This document shows, piece after piece, positions 1 through 5,510 of a stretch of 7,698 nucleotides of DNA (positions within the stretch are counted from its first letter, which is position 1; each line of letters opens with the position of its first letter). The DNA lies in assembly GCA_937873245.1 (NCBI GenBank), contig CALMVY010000110.1:1-7698 (forward strand), in the 5' to 3' direction. A program made the translations under genes and the position numbers. The notes beneath the pieces were generated by a model, which made no database searches, was not told where the DNA came from, and was given only the letters and a program-made list of their open reading frames with translations. This DNA is from an uncultured Arthrobacter sp. (lineage in GTDB: Bacteria; Actinomycetota; Actinomycetes; Actinomycetales; Micrococcaceae).

Positions 1-188
1 GGAGTCGGCCACCTGTGGGGGTACTGCACATTTTCATGAAAGCATATCGTGGCCGCCGCGGCCAAGTTATGCTTGAAGCGACATGGCGCAGGCCTGAGAC
101 AAATAAAACACCCCACCGTAGGGGGGGACGGCAGGGTGTACCTGGATTGCTCCAGGCAAGGAGCATTGTACCCGGGTCCGATCCCCTG
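1..188. other. Stretch with no convincing gene
   Basis: No reading frame here resembles a protein family I recognise. The longest open frame on the plus strand (15-266) gives an arginine- and proline-rich product with no domain and ends within the antisense of the phytoene-synthase-like fragment, so I treat it as spurious. The stretch holds the possible terminator at 101-126 and two mutually exclusive small stems at 141-156 and 148-165. Base composition is less G/C-biased than the rest of the window. Confidence 0.5.
101..126 (-). terminator. Possible intrinsic terminator after the phytoene-synthase-like fragment
   Basis: On the minus strand a short C-run/G-run hairpin (plus-strand CCCC at 111-114 and GGGG at 121-124, with ACCGTA between) is followed by a T-rich tract (complement of AAATAAAACA, 101-110). 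It lies about 65 bases past the minus-strand stop codon at 189-191, so it fits a factor-independent terminator for that gene fragment. The stem is only about 4 bp, which keeps confidence modest. Confidence 0.4.
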
Positions 189-368
189 TCAAACGTTGTG
201 ACGGGCAGACGGCCATGCAATCCGCGGCCATCCCATCAGCAACGCCCACAGCTTCCGAGCCTTTGAGAAGCGCACCGTTTCCCTAAACACGTCGAACTCG
301 CAGCGTTCCAACTCATCCAGCACTGCCTGGTAGTAGATTCCCCCTACGCCAGCCACGAAGCGCCGCTG
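189..368 (-). pseudogene. Phytoene/squalene synthase-like protein, C-terminal fragment (5' end missing)
   Basis: Read on the minus strand from about 368 to the TGA at 189-191, this frame encodes roughly 58 residues. They begin RRFVAGVGGIYYQAVLDELE, continue through EFDVFRETVRFSKARKLW, and end in ARHNV. The pattern of a Tyr followed by an 'ILxxIE', then 'YDVF', then 'RVxxxxxRKL' is the usual C-terminal end of trans-isoprenyl synthases of the CrtB type, which condense two prenyl diphosphates to phytoene or squalene. All catalytic Asp-rich motifs would lie in the missing N-terminal part, so the fragment cannot be active. Upstream of about 368 the frame runs into the antisense of the DAHP synthase and family resemblance stops. 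Codons such as TTT, ATT, AGG and TCA are commoner here than in neighbouring genes. The family call is from pattern memory without a search; a related prenyl synthase is possible. Confidence 0.55.
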
Positions 369-998
369 CTTGACTACGAACGGGCCCTGACCCGGATCGA
401 CTCACGCACCGGCTTCCCGTACGACACCTCAGCGCACTTCCTCTGGATCGGTGAGCGGACGCGCGAGCTGGACCACGCGCATGTCGACTTCCTCTCGCGG
501 GTGCGCAACCCGATTGGTGTCAAGCTTGGGCCGGGCACCAGCGGCGACGACGCGCTGCGCCTGATCGACAAACTCGATCCGGACCGTGAGCCCGGCCGCC
601 TGACCTTCATCACCCGGATGGGCGCGGGCAACATCCGCGAGAAGCTGCCTCCGATCGTGGAACGGGTCACGGCGTCCGGCGCCCAGGTCCTGTGGGTCAC
701 CGACCCTATGCACGGCAACACGGTCACCTCGCCGAACGGCTACAAGACCCGGAACTTCGACGACGTCATCGATGAGGTGCGCGGGTTCTTCGAGGTCCAC
801 CACGCGCTCGGCACCGTCCCCGGCGGGCTGCACGTCGAAATGACCGGCGACGACGTGGCCGAGTGCCTCGGCGGGGCCGACCCGGTGGACCAGGAGTCCT
901 TCCTGGACCGCTACGAATCGGTCTGCGATCCCCGCCTGAACCACATGCAGTCCCTCGAAATGGCCTTCCTCGTGGCCGGGGCCCTGGCTAAGCGCTAA
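345..998 (+). pseudogene. aroF: Class II DAHP synthase (3-deoxy-7-phosphoheptulonate synthase), C-terminal half only
   Basis: This is the enzyme that joins phosphoenolpyruvate and erythrose 4-phosphate in the first step of the shikimate pathway. Recognisable sequence starts at SHEAPLLDYERALTRIDS (from 351) and runs through WIGERTRELD, NPIGVKLGPGT, DPMHGNT, GGLHVEMTGDDV and CDPRLNHMQSLE to the TAA at 996-998. Three of the four metal ligands known in the M. tuberculosis enzyme are present: His of DPMHGNT (codon 711), Glu of HVEMTG (codon 837) and Asp of CDPRLN (codon 927). The fourth, a Cys near residue 87 of the family, lies in the missing half. About 216 codons remain of a family length near 460. 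The frame is closed by TGA at 264-266, and no ATG, GTG or TTG occurs in frame before GTG 501, which is inside the conserved core. The gene is therefore broken here, unless the window joins two unrelated pieces of DNA. Confidence 0.85.
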
Positions 999-1023
999 GG
1001 GCCGGCCCCAGCGGGTCCGGCCA

Positions 1024-1082
1024 CCCGGAACAAACAGCTCCGCCCCGGCTGAACCAGCCGGGGCGGAGTTGTTTGTTCCGGG
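1024..1082. terminator. 27-bp stem, 5-base loop: shared terminator of two convergent genes
   Basis: Positions 1024-1050 pair with 1056-1082 around the loop GAACC. All 27 positions pair, 26 as Watson-Crick pairs and one (1037) as G-T/U. The G/C-rich top half (CTCCGCCCCGGCT) sits on an A/T-richer base (AACAAACA), so read from either side the upper stem is followed by a partly T-rich segment. It lies 26 bases after the DAHP synthase stop and 17 bases after the kinase stop on the other strand. That placement fits a bidirectional terminator. Confidence 0.85.
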
Positions 1083-1098
1083 TGCGGGCCCTGGGCAG

Positions 1099-3225
1099 TC
1101 AGACCACGGTCAGCGTGACGACGGAGCCTTCCGGAACGCTCTTGTTCACCGGATCCTGGGCGCGGACCGTACCGAAGAAACCACCCAGGATGTTGTCGAT
1201 CTTGACCTCGAAGCCGAGCTCCTCGAGGGCCGCCTGCGCTTCGGAGGCCTGTTTCCCGATGAAGCTTGGCACCTGGACGAGCTTCGGTCCCTTGGAGATG
1301 ATGAGCGTCACCGATCCGCCCTTGGTCAGGTTGCCGGAGGCCGGATCCTGCGCCACCACGGCCCCCTTGGGCACCTGCCGGTCATTGACGGTCTCGGGTG
1401 AAACCACGGCCTTCAGCCCGGCGGCTTCGAGAGCCTCGACCGCCGCACCCTGTTCCTGGCCACGCACGTCCGGCACCGGAATCGGCTGCGGACCCTTGGA
1501 CACGGTGAGGTCCACGGGGGTGCCGTGCCGGACCGGATTGCCGCTGCGGGGCGCCTGCGCCAGGACCGTGCCGGCGGCCGCGGATTCATCGAAGGTCTCG
1601 GAGATATTCCCCAGTGCCATGCCCGCGCCGTTGAGGGCGGTCTTGGCTTCGTCCAGGGACTTTCCGGTCAGCTCCGGCAGGGGGAACAGTTCCGGGCCCT
1701 TGGAGACGGCAAGGGACACCGGCAGGAATTTGCGGATGACCTCTCCGGCCGCAGGTTCAGAGGCCACGACCAGTCCGGGGGGGACGACGTCGTCGAAAAC
1801 GTCTTTGGTGGTGGACTGGAAGCCGGCCGTGCGGAGCAGCTGCTGGGCCTCCGCCACGGTCTTGTTCGCGAGTTCCGGGATCGTGCCGGGGGAGCCCGGC
1901 CCCATCCCGAAGAACCAGCCTGCACCGCCGGCCAGCAGTGCAGCGATGACAAGGACGAGGATCCACAGCATTCCACGGCGCCGGGGGTTGCCCTCGCGCA
2001 AGCTCCGGACGGGCGTGGCTGCCGCGCGCTGCCGCGCCCTCTCCTCGTCGCGGTCGAGCTTGCGCTGTGCCCGCTTGCCGGCCGGAACGGCGGAAGCCGC
2101 TCCCTCGTCGTCGTCGTAGTAGCCGGCCGCATACGGCGCGTCGTCCGGGGCGGACAGCGGGCCGTAGCCGGGGTGGCGGGGGGCCGCGGACATCACGGTG
2201 GTCGGGTTGTTGCCGCGCGCGATGAATTCCGTGGCCTGCTGCCGGCCGCCGATGACTTCGGTGGCGCCGTCGGCTGCGAGCGGATCCGGGGATACGCCGG
2301 GGCGTCCGGCCGGCGGAGGCGGCAGGGGCGGCACGGCCGGCAGGGCCGGGCGCGCTGCCGGGGGCTGCAGGTCCAGTTCGGCGTCGCTCAGGTTCCGCCG
2401 GATGTGATGGAGTTCTGAGAGAAGCGCGTTGCCGTCGACGGGGCGTTTGTCCGGGTCGTTGGCGGTGCACCACTGCACGAGTTCGTCGATTTCGGCGGCG
2501 AGGCCCGGAACGTGCTCCGAGGGGGCGCCGACCGCCGAGTTGACGTGCTGGTAGGCGACCTGGATGGGCACCTCGCCGTCGAACGGCTGCCGGCCGGTGA
2601 TCATCTCGTAGAGCATGATTCCGACCGAGTAGATGTCACTGCGGGCGTCCGCCTGGCGGCCCAGCACAAGTTCGGGGGACAGATACGCCACGGTGCCGAT
2701 CAGCGCGCCGGTGCTGGTCGACGTCGAAATGGCGCGGGCCAGCCCGAAGTCACCGAGCTTGATCCGCCCGTCGTCGGCAATCAGCACGTTCTCGGGTTTG
2801 ATATCCCGGTGGATGAGGCCGGCGTCGTGCGCCGCCCCCAGCCCCTCGACGACGGGGTCGATCAGCGCAAGGGCCAGGCGCGGGGAGAGGGCGCCCTTGT
2901 CCCTGAGGACATCGCGCAGGGTGTGGCCCTTGATGTACTCCATCACCAGGTAGGCCACCCGGTCGTCCTCGCCCTGGTCCAGCACTCCCACGACGTGCGG
3001 GTGCGAAAGCCGGGCGGCAGCCTTGGCCTCGCGTCCCAGCCGGTCAAGGAACTGAGGGTCGCCGGTCATGTGGGGGTGCAGCACCTTCAGCGCCACATCA
3101 CGCTCCAGCCGGCGGTCGGTGGCCACGTAAACGGTGGACATCCCGCCGCTGGCGAGCCTGGACTGAATCAGGTACCGGCCATCCACCAGGGTGCCAACAA
3201 GAGGGTCCGACGAGTAATCCTGCAC
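1099..3225 (-). CDS. pknL: PknL-type transmembrane Ser/Thr protein kinase with four PASTA domains
   Basis: This 708-residue receptor kinase phosphorylates Ser/Thr of target proteins. The kinase domain is about residues 18-278: glycine loop ASGGMSTV (25-32), ATP-binding Lys47, HRDIKPEN (139-146) with catalytic Asp141, DFG 159-161, and SPE 183-185. The activation loop has alternating Ser/Thr (167-172), where M. tuberculosis PknL is autophosphorylated at two Thr. A Pro-rich, then charged, cytoplasmic linker (about 288-417) leads to one membrane segment (418-440). Four PASTA repeats follow (about 447-513, 514-581, 582-649, 650-708); these bind muropeptides or lipid II in PknB-like kinases. The PknL call rests on the ARGGM/ASGGM-type loop and on neighbours shared with the mycobacterial aroG-pknL-Rv2175c region; a PknB-like paralogue is the alternative. 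GTG 3225 is chosen because the kinase N terminus begins there. AGGA lies 8 bases upstream, and the same bases form TAGGAT, a possible -10 box. Confidence 0.9.
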   Translation of the reverse strand: MQDYSSDPLVGTLVDGRYLIQSRLASGGMSTVYVATDRRLERDVALKVLHPHMTGDPQFLDRLGREAKAAARLSHPHVVGVLDQGEDDRVAYLVMEYIKGHTLRDVLRDKGALSPRLALALIDPVVEGLGAAHDAGLIHRDIKPENVLIADDGRIKLGDFGLARAISTSTSTGALIGTVAYLSPELVLGRQADARSDIYSVGIMLYEMITGRQPFDGEVPIQVAYQHVNSAVGAPSEHVPGLAAEIDELVQWCTANDPDKRPVDGNALLSELHHIRRNLSDAELDLQPPAARPALPAVPPLPPPPAGRPGVSPDPLAADGATEVIGGRQQATEFIARGNNPTTVMSAAPRHPGYGPLSAPDDAPYAAGYYDDDEGAASAVPAGKRAQRKLDRDEERARQRAAATPVRSLREGNPRRRGMLWILVLVIAALLAGGAGWFFGMGPGSPGTIPELANKTVAEAQQLLRTAGFQSTTKDVFDDVVPPGLVVASEPAAGEVIRKFLPVSLAVSKGPELFPLPELTGKSLDEAKTALNGAGMALGNISETFDESAAAGTVLAQAPRSGNPVRHGTPVDLTVSKGPQPIPVPDVRGQEQGAAVEALEAAGLKAVVSPETVNDRQVPKGAVVAQDPASGNLTKGGSVTLIISKGPKLVQVPSFIGKQASEAQAALEELGFEVKIDNILGGFFGTVRAQDPVNKSVPEGSVVTLTVV

Positions 3226-3231
3226 TATACG

Positions 3232-3237
3232 ATCCTA
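3232..3237 (-). promoter_or_regulatory. TAGGAT box 6 bases before the kinase GTG
   Basis: On the minus strand TAGGAT is followed by six bases and the GTG start. This matches the actinobacterial TANNNT -10 box at the distance expected if transcription starts on the G of GTG (a leaderless mRNA). AGGA within it could instead be a Shine-Dalgarno sequence. No good -35 box is seen 16-19 bases upstream, where the terminator hairpin of the previous gene lies. The sequence cannot separate the two readings. Confidence 0.4.
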
Positions 3238-3248
3238 ATCGCTGCACG

Positions 3249-3287
3249 GAAACGGGTCCGAATCCACCTGCGATTCGGACCCGTTTC
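3249..3287 (-). terminator. 16-bp perfect hairpin after the lytic transglycosylase gene
   Basis: Positions 3249-3264 and 3272-3287 are perfect reverse complements around a 7-base loop (CACCTGC). The hairpin starts 60 bases past the transglycosylase stop and ends 23 bases before the kinase start on the same strand. It lacks a strong U-tract on the minus strand, which is common for actinobacterial terminators. It would separate the two genes into different transcripts, or attenuate read-through into the kinase gene. Confidence 0.7.
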
Positions 3288-3347
3288 GTTATCCGCCGGG
3301 GCGTTGGCCGGAGGCGGCCGTCGACGCCGCGCCGCTGGCCGGAACTC

Positions 3348-4745
3348 CTAGCCGAAGTTCTTCTGGTGAGCCTTGATGGATGCCACGTACTGCTTGGTGT
3401 CGTCGTACATGCCGTACTTGCTGACCGAGTACTGGCCCTGGTAGTAACCCGCGATGGCGGTGTCCAGGTCCGGGCTCGTGCGGGTCAGCTGGCGGATTAT
3501 GGCGACGCCGGCCGTGGCGTTGTCGTAAGGGTCCAGCAGGTTCAGCCGGCGGCCCACAAGGTCCGAGGCCCACTCGCCCGACGACGGGATGACCTGCATG
3601 GTGCCGATCGCGTTGGCGGGGGAAACCGAGCGGTGGTCGAAGCTGGATTCCTGGAAGGCGAAGGCCATAGCCAGCGAGGGATCGACGCCCATGCGGCGGG
3701 CAGTGTCCGCCACGATCGTCTTCATCTGTTCGCGGCTGGGCACCGGCGAGGCGTTCAGCAGGGCCTTGTTCTGGTTGGCGGAACTGACGACGGCGGCCGG
3801 GTAGGTGAAGCCGAGGAACGTGCTCGGAACCAGCGGCGTCACCGTGGCAGCCGGCGGGGTGGAGGCCGGAGCGAGGGACGACCCCGGAAGCGCGAGCTTC
3901 TGGCCGGGGTAGATGATGCTGCTCATCGTCAGTCGGTTTGCGGAGAGGATATCGGCGAGCTTGACGCCGTTCCTGGCGGCAATGCCGGAGAGGGTGTCGC
4001 CGGATTTGATGGTGTACGAGCCTGACGCGGGTGCCGACGGGGCGGGAGCAGCCGGAGCCGGGGCCGACGGGGCGGGAGCGGCCGGTGCCGGGGCCGACGG
4101 GGCAGGTGCCGCGGCGCCGCCGCCGATCTTGATCTGCTGGCCGGGGCGGATGATCGAGCGCATGTTGAGCCCGTTCCAGCCGAAGACCTCGGAGAGCTTG
4201 ACGCCGTGGCGGGCTGCGATGGCACTGAGGGTGTCGCCCGGCTTCACGGTGTAGGCGCTGCCGCCCGCGGGTGCCGACGGGGCCGGGGCCGCCGGTGCAG
4301 GGGCCGGAGCCGGTGCAGCCGAGCCGTCGAGCTTAATTTTCTGCCCCGGGTAGATGACGGTGTTCGCCTGCAGCCCGTTCAGCTTCAGGACCGCGTAGGT
4401 GTCCAGGCCGAACTTGCCGGCGATTCCACTGATGGTGTCGCCGCGGGCGATCGTGTACTCAGCCGGGGCGGAAACCTGGGCGGGGCGGAACGCGGATGGA
4501 ACGGTGGCCGAAACGGAACCGGCAGGGATCAGGGCCGAAACCAGCGATGTGGCGGTCTGGCCCGCGGCCTGTGCCTGCATGGCTGCGGCCAGGGTGGCCG
4601 GGATGGCGCGGGGGCGTGATTCCGCCGCGGCCGGCTGTGCGATCGCCAAAGAAGAAAGGACGACGGCGGGCAGTGCCGCTGTCGTAGCCGCAATCATCGG
4701 CAGGCTGGCCCTCGGGTTGGGCTTTGGCGAACGTGACGTCGTCAT
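3348..4745 (-). CDS. Secreted lytic transglycosylase with three LysM domains
   Basis: This 465-residue protein is predicted to be exported, to bind peptidoglycan and to cleave its glycan strands. A signal peptide spans residues 1-41 (basic start, hydrophobic 17-36, likely cleavage after AAA41). Three LysM domains follow at about 96-139, 164-207 and 243-286, each with a GDT(L/I)S..A core and a closing (Y/R)PGQ motif. Ala/Pro/Ser-rich linkers separate them. The C-terminal SLT-type domain (about 337-465) has catalytic Glu366 in FAFQESSF, GTMQVIPSSGEW (381-392) in place of the usual GLMQ motif, and AGYYQG (432-437) matching the AYNAG-type motif. ATG 4745 is preceded by AGAGGA with an 8-base spacer. 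The upstream region carries an unusual 9-bp repeat array that suggests control by MtrA, a regulator of cell-wall hydrolases in other actinobacteria. It lies between the PknL-type kinase and the Rv2175c-type gene, which are near neighbours in mycobacteria. Confidence 0.9.
   Translation of the reverse strand: MTTSRSPKPNPRASLPMIAATTAALPAVVLSSLAIAQPAAAESRPRAIPATLAAAMQAQAAGQTATSLVSALIPAGSVSATVPSAFRPAQVSAPAEYTIARGDTISGIAGKFGLDTYAVLKLNGLQANTVIYPGQKIKLDGSAAPAPAPAPAAPAPSAPAGGSAYTVKPGDTLSAIAARHGVKLSEVFGWNGLNMRSIIRPGQQIKIGGGAAAPAPSAPAPAAPAPSAPAPAAPAPSAPASGSYTIKSGDTLSGIAARNGVKLADILSANRLTMSSIIYPGQKLALPGSSLAPASTPPAATVTPLVPSTFLGFTYPAAVVSSANQNKALLNASPVPSREQMKTIVADTARRMGVDPSLAMAFAFQESSFDHRSVSPANAIGTMQVIPSSGEWASDLVGRRLNLLDPYDNATAGVAIIRQLTRTSPDLDTAIAGYYQGQYSVSKYGMYDDTKQYVASIKAHQKNFG
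4031..4110. repeat. 30-bp tandem repeat (about 2.7 copies) within the LysM linker
   Basis: Units start at 4031, 4061 and 4091. Each begins with (G/GG)GCCGACGGGGC, and the phase is exactly 30 bases. On the coding (minus) strand each unit encodes ten residues of the Ala-Pro-Ser type (APAPSAPAPA), forming the linker between LysM2 and LysM3. A related partial unit begins at 4271 in the linker between LysM1 and LysM2. The near-identity at base level points to slippage or unequal recombination rather than only amino-acid bias. Confidence 0.8.
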
Positions 4746-4791
4746 GGGAAAGATCCTCTTCTCAGCGCCGAACGCTGCGGGTCTGGCCTGG

Positions 4792-4872
4792 CTTACTCGT
4801 AATTATCGCTGTTGCTGGTGTTACTACTGTGACTCAAGTTATCAGTGTGACAAATGTGATCTATGTGAATCT
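4792..4872 (-). promoter_or_regulatory. Array of nine 9-bp units resembling MtrA boxes
   Basis: Consecutive plus-strand 9-mers from 4792 begin CTTAC, AATTA, TGTTGC, TGTTAC, TGTGAC, AGTTAT, TGTGAC, TGTGAT and TGTGAA, all in one 9-base phase. Read on the minus strand they give GTCACA, GTAACA, ATCACA and similar, close to the direct repeats (GTCACAgcg) described for MtrA in M. tuberculosis. The array lies 47-127 bases upstream of the lytic transglycosylase ATG and faces that gene. The units and phase are seen directly; the assignment to MtrA is inferred from the motif and from the kind of gene it precedes. Confidence 0.6.
4802..4807 (-). promoter_or_regulatory. Candidate -10 box (GATAAT) for the lytic transglycosylase gene
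   Basis: On the minus strand GATAAT differs from TATAAT at one base and lies 56 bases upstream of the ATG, inside the 9-bp array. No TTGACA-like -35 box is found 17-18 bases upstream, where GTCACA-type repeat units sit instead. That arrangement would fit an activator-dependent promoter. Confidence 0.4.
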
Positions 4873-5028
4873 CTCACGAATTGGCAATTAGCACAAGAAC
4901 TGTTTGACATTCCGAAAATGCGCGCCCGCGGAGTGTCGGTCGGGGTGACCGCCTCCGGCCCGAAGCCGCGTCCGGAGAACTGCCGTTGAATAGCCGGGCG
5001 TCGACTAGGCGCAGAGCCTGCCGGCATG

Positions 5029-5034
5029 GCAATC
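5029..5034 (+). promoter_or_regulatory. Weak candidate -10 box for a leaderless Rv2175c-type transcript
   Basis: A CAATCT-like hexamer just upstream of GTG 5042 keeps the A2 and T6 of the TANNNT -10 consensus and lies about 6-7 bases before the start codon. That is the spacing expected if transcription begins at the GTG. No Shine-Dalgarno sequence is present, which makes this reading attractive, but no clear -35 box is seen. Confidence 0.3.
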
Positions 5035-5041
5035 TTGATCC

Positions 5042-5395
5042 GTGAGTAATGTAGAAAGCCTTGTGGGCGAATGGCTGCCCCTTCCCGATGTCGCACAGCG
5101 CCTGAACGTTTCGATTACGAAGGTTCACGCGCTTTTGGACGAACGCGCGTTGGCTGCATTGCGGGTCGGTGAACGCCGTATCCGTTGCGTTCCTGCGGAT
5201 TTCATCCAGGACGGTCATGCCGTGGAGAGCCTTAAGGGAACGATTGTGGTTCTCGCGGATGCTGGCTATTCCGACGAGGAACTCATTACCTGGTTGTTTA
5301 CCCCGGATGAATCCCTGCGCGGCCGGCCGATCGATGCCCTGCGCGAGGGACGTAAGACGGAAATTCGGCGCCGGGCGCAGTCCTTGGCCTGGTAG
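5042..5395 (+). CDS. Rv2175c-type winged-helix DNA-binding protein
   Basis: This 117-residue cytoplasmic protein has an N-terminal helix-turn-helix region (about 12-50: LPLPDVAQRLNVSITKVHAL then a RRIRCVP wing). The middle and C-terminal parts match the mycobacterial Rv2175c family strongly: ADAGYSDEELITWLFTPDESL-like sequence at 72-92, then RPIDAL and RRRAQSLAW at the end. In M. tuberculosis Rv2175c binds DNA and is a PknL substrate, phosphorylated near its N terminus at Thr9. This protein starts almost at the HTH and has no Thr before residue 26, so control by the kinase, if any, would use another site. A TGA at 5036-5038 in frame excludes an earlier start, and no Shine-Dalgarno sequence precedes GTG 5042. 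This suggests a leaderless mRNA; GTG 5063 is a less likely start because the product would begin inside the lead-in to the HTH. Confidence 0.85.
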   Translation: MSNVESLVGEWLPLPDVAQRLNVSITKVHALLDERALAALRVGERRIRCVPADFIQDGHAVESLKGTIVVLADAGYSDEELITWLFTPDESLRGRPIDALREGRKTEIRRRAQSLAW

Positions 5396-5423
5396 GCCCC
5401 CGCGATTTCCCGGTCTGCAGACC

Positions 5424-5467
5424 AATGCGGGCCCTGCACCTCGATGATGAGGTGCAGGGCCCGCATT
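5424..5467. terminator. 19-bp perfect stem, 6-base loop: shared terminator of convergent genes
   Basis: Positions 5424-5442 and 5449-5467 are perfect reverse complements around GATGAT. ACC at 5421-5423 and GGT at 5471-5473 can extend the stem past a three-base bulge. The hairpin starts 29 bases after the Rv2175c-type stop and ends 44 bases from the polyprenyl synthase stop on the other strand. Its A/T-rich base (AAT / ATTATT) supports termination from both directions. Confidence 0.85.
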
Positions 5468-5510
5468 ATTGGTGTCACTGCGTTGCGCGTGCAGCAGTTA
5501 TGCGGATGGC

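Noticed and set aside
165..195. tRNA-like T-arm (GGGTCCGATCCC)
   Set aside because: Only three pairs surround the loop, with a mismatch below them. The bases after it (TCAAACG) have no matching 5' acceptor strand about 65-70 bases upstream, and no anticodon arm is visible.
15..266. Plus-strand 83-residue open frame at the left end
   Set aside because: It is Arg/Pro-rich with no domain and no convincing ribosome-binding site, and its 3' part is antisense to the prenyl-synthase-like fragment.
1..345. Insertion sequence as the cause of the DAHP synthase truncation
   Set aside because: No transposase-like frame, terminal inverted repeat or target duplication is visible. The adjoining sequence reads as the end of another gene instead.
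429..944. 171-codon open frame on the minus strand opposite the DAHP synthase
   Set aside because: It is antisense to a strongly conserved enzyme core, has no recognisable domain, and is a usual by-product of high G/C codon bias.
1073..2119. Long plus-strand open frames opposite the kinase gene
   Set aside because: The products are low-complexity Ser/Ala/Arg sequence mirroring the PASTA and linker codons. The minus-strand frame has clear kinase and PASTA motifs.
4031..4110. 30-bp repeats considered as a CRISPR array
   Set aside because: The units are directly adjacent without unique spacers and lie in frame within a coding region, encoding an Ala/Pro linker.
4864..4878. CRP/GlxR-like palindrome TGTGA-N5-TCACG
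   Set aside because: The spacer is five bases where CRP-type sites have six, and the TGTGA is one member of the direct-repeat series, so direct repeats explain it better. A GlxR-type site is not fully excluded.
4904..4909. TTGACA as a -35 box for the Rv2175c-type gene
   Set aside because: At 16-18 bases downstream the sequence is G/C-rich (around CGCGGA) with no TANNNT hexamer, so there is no matching -10 box.
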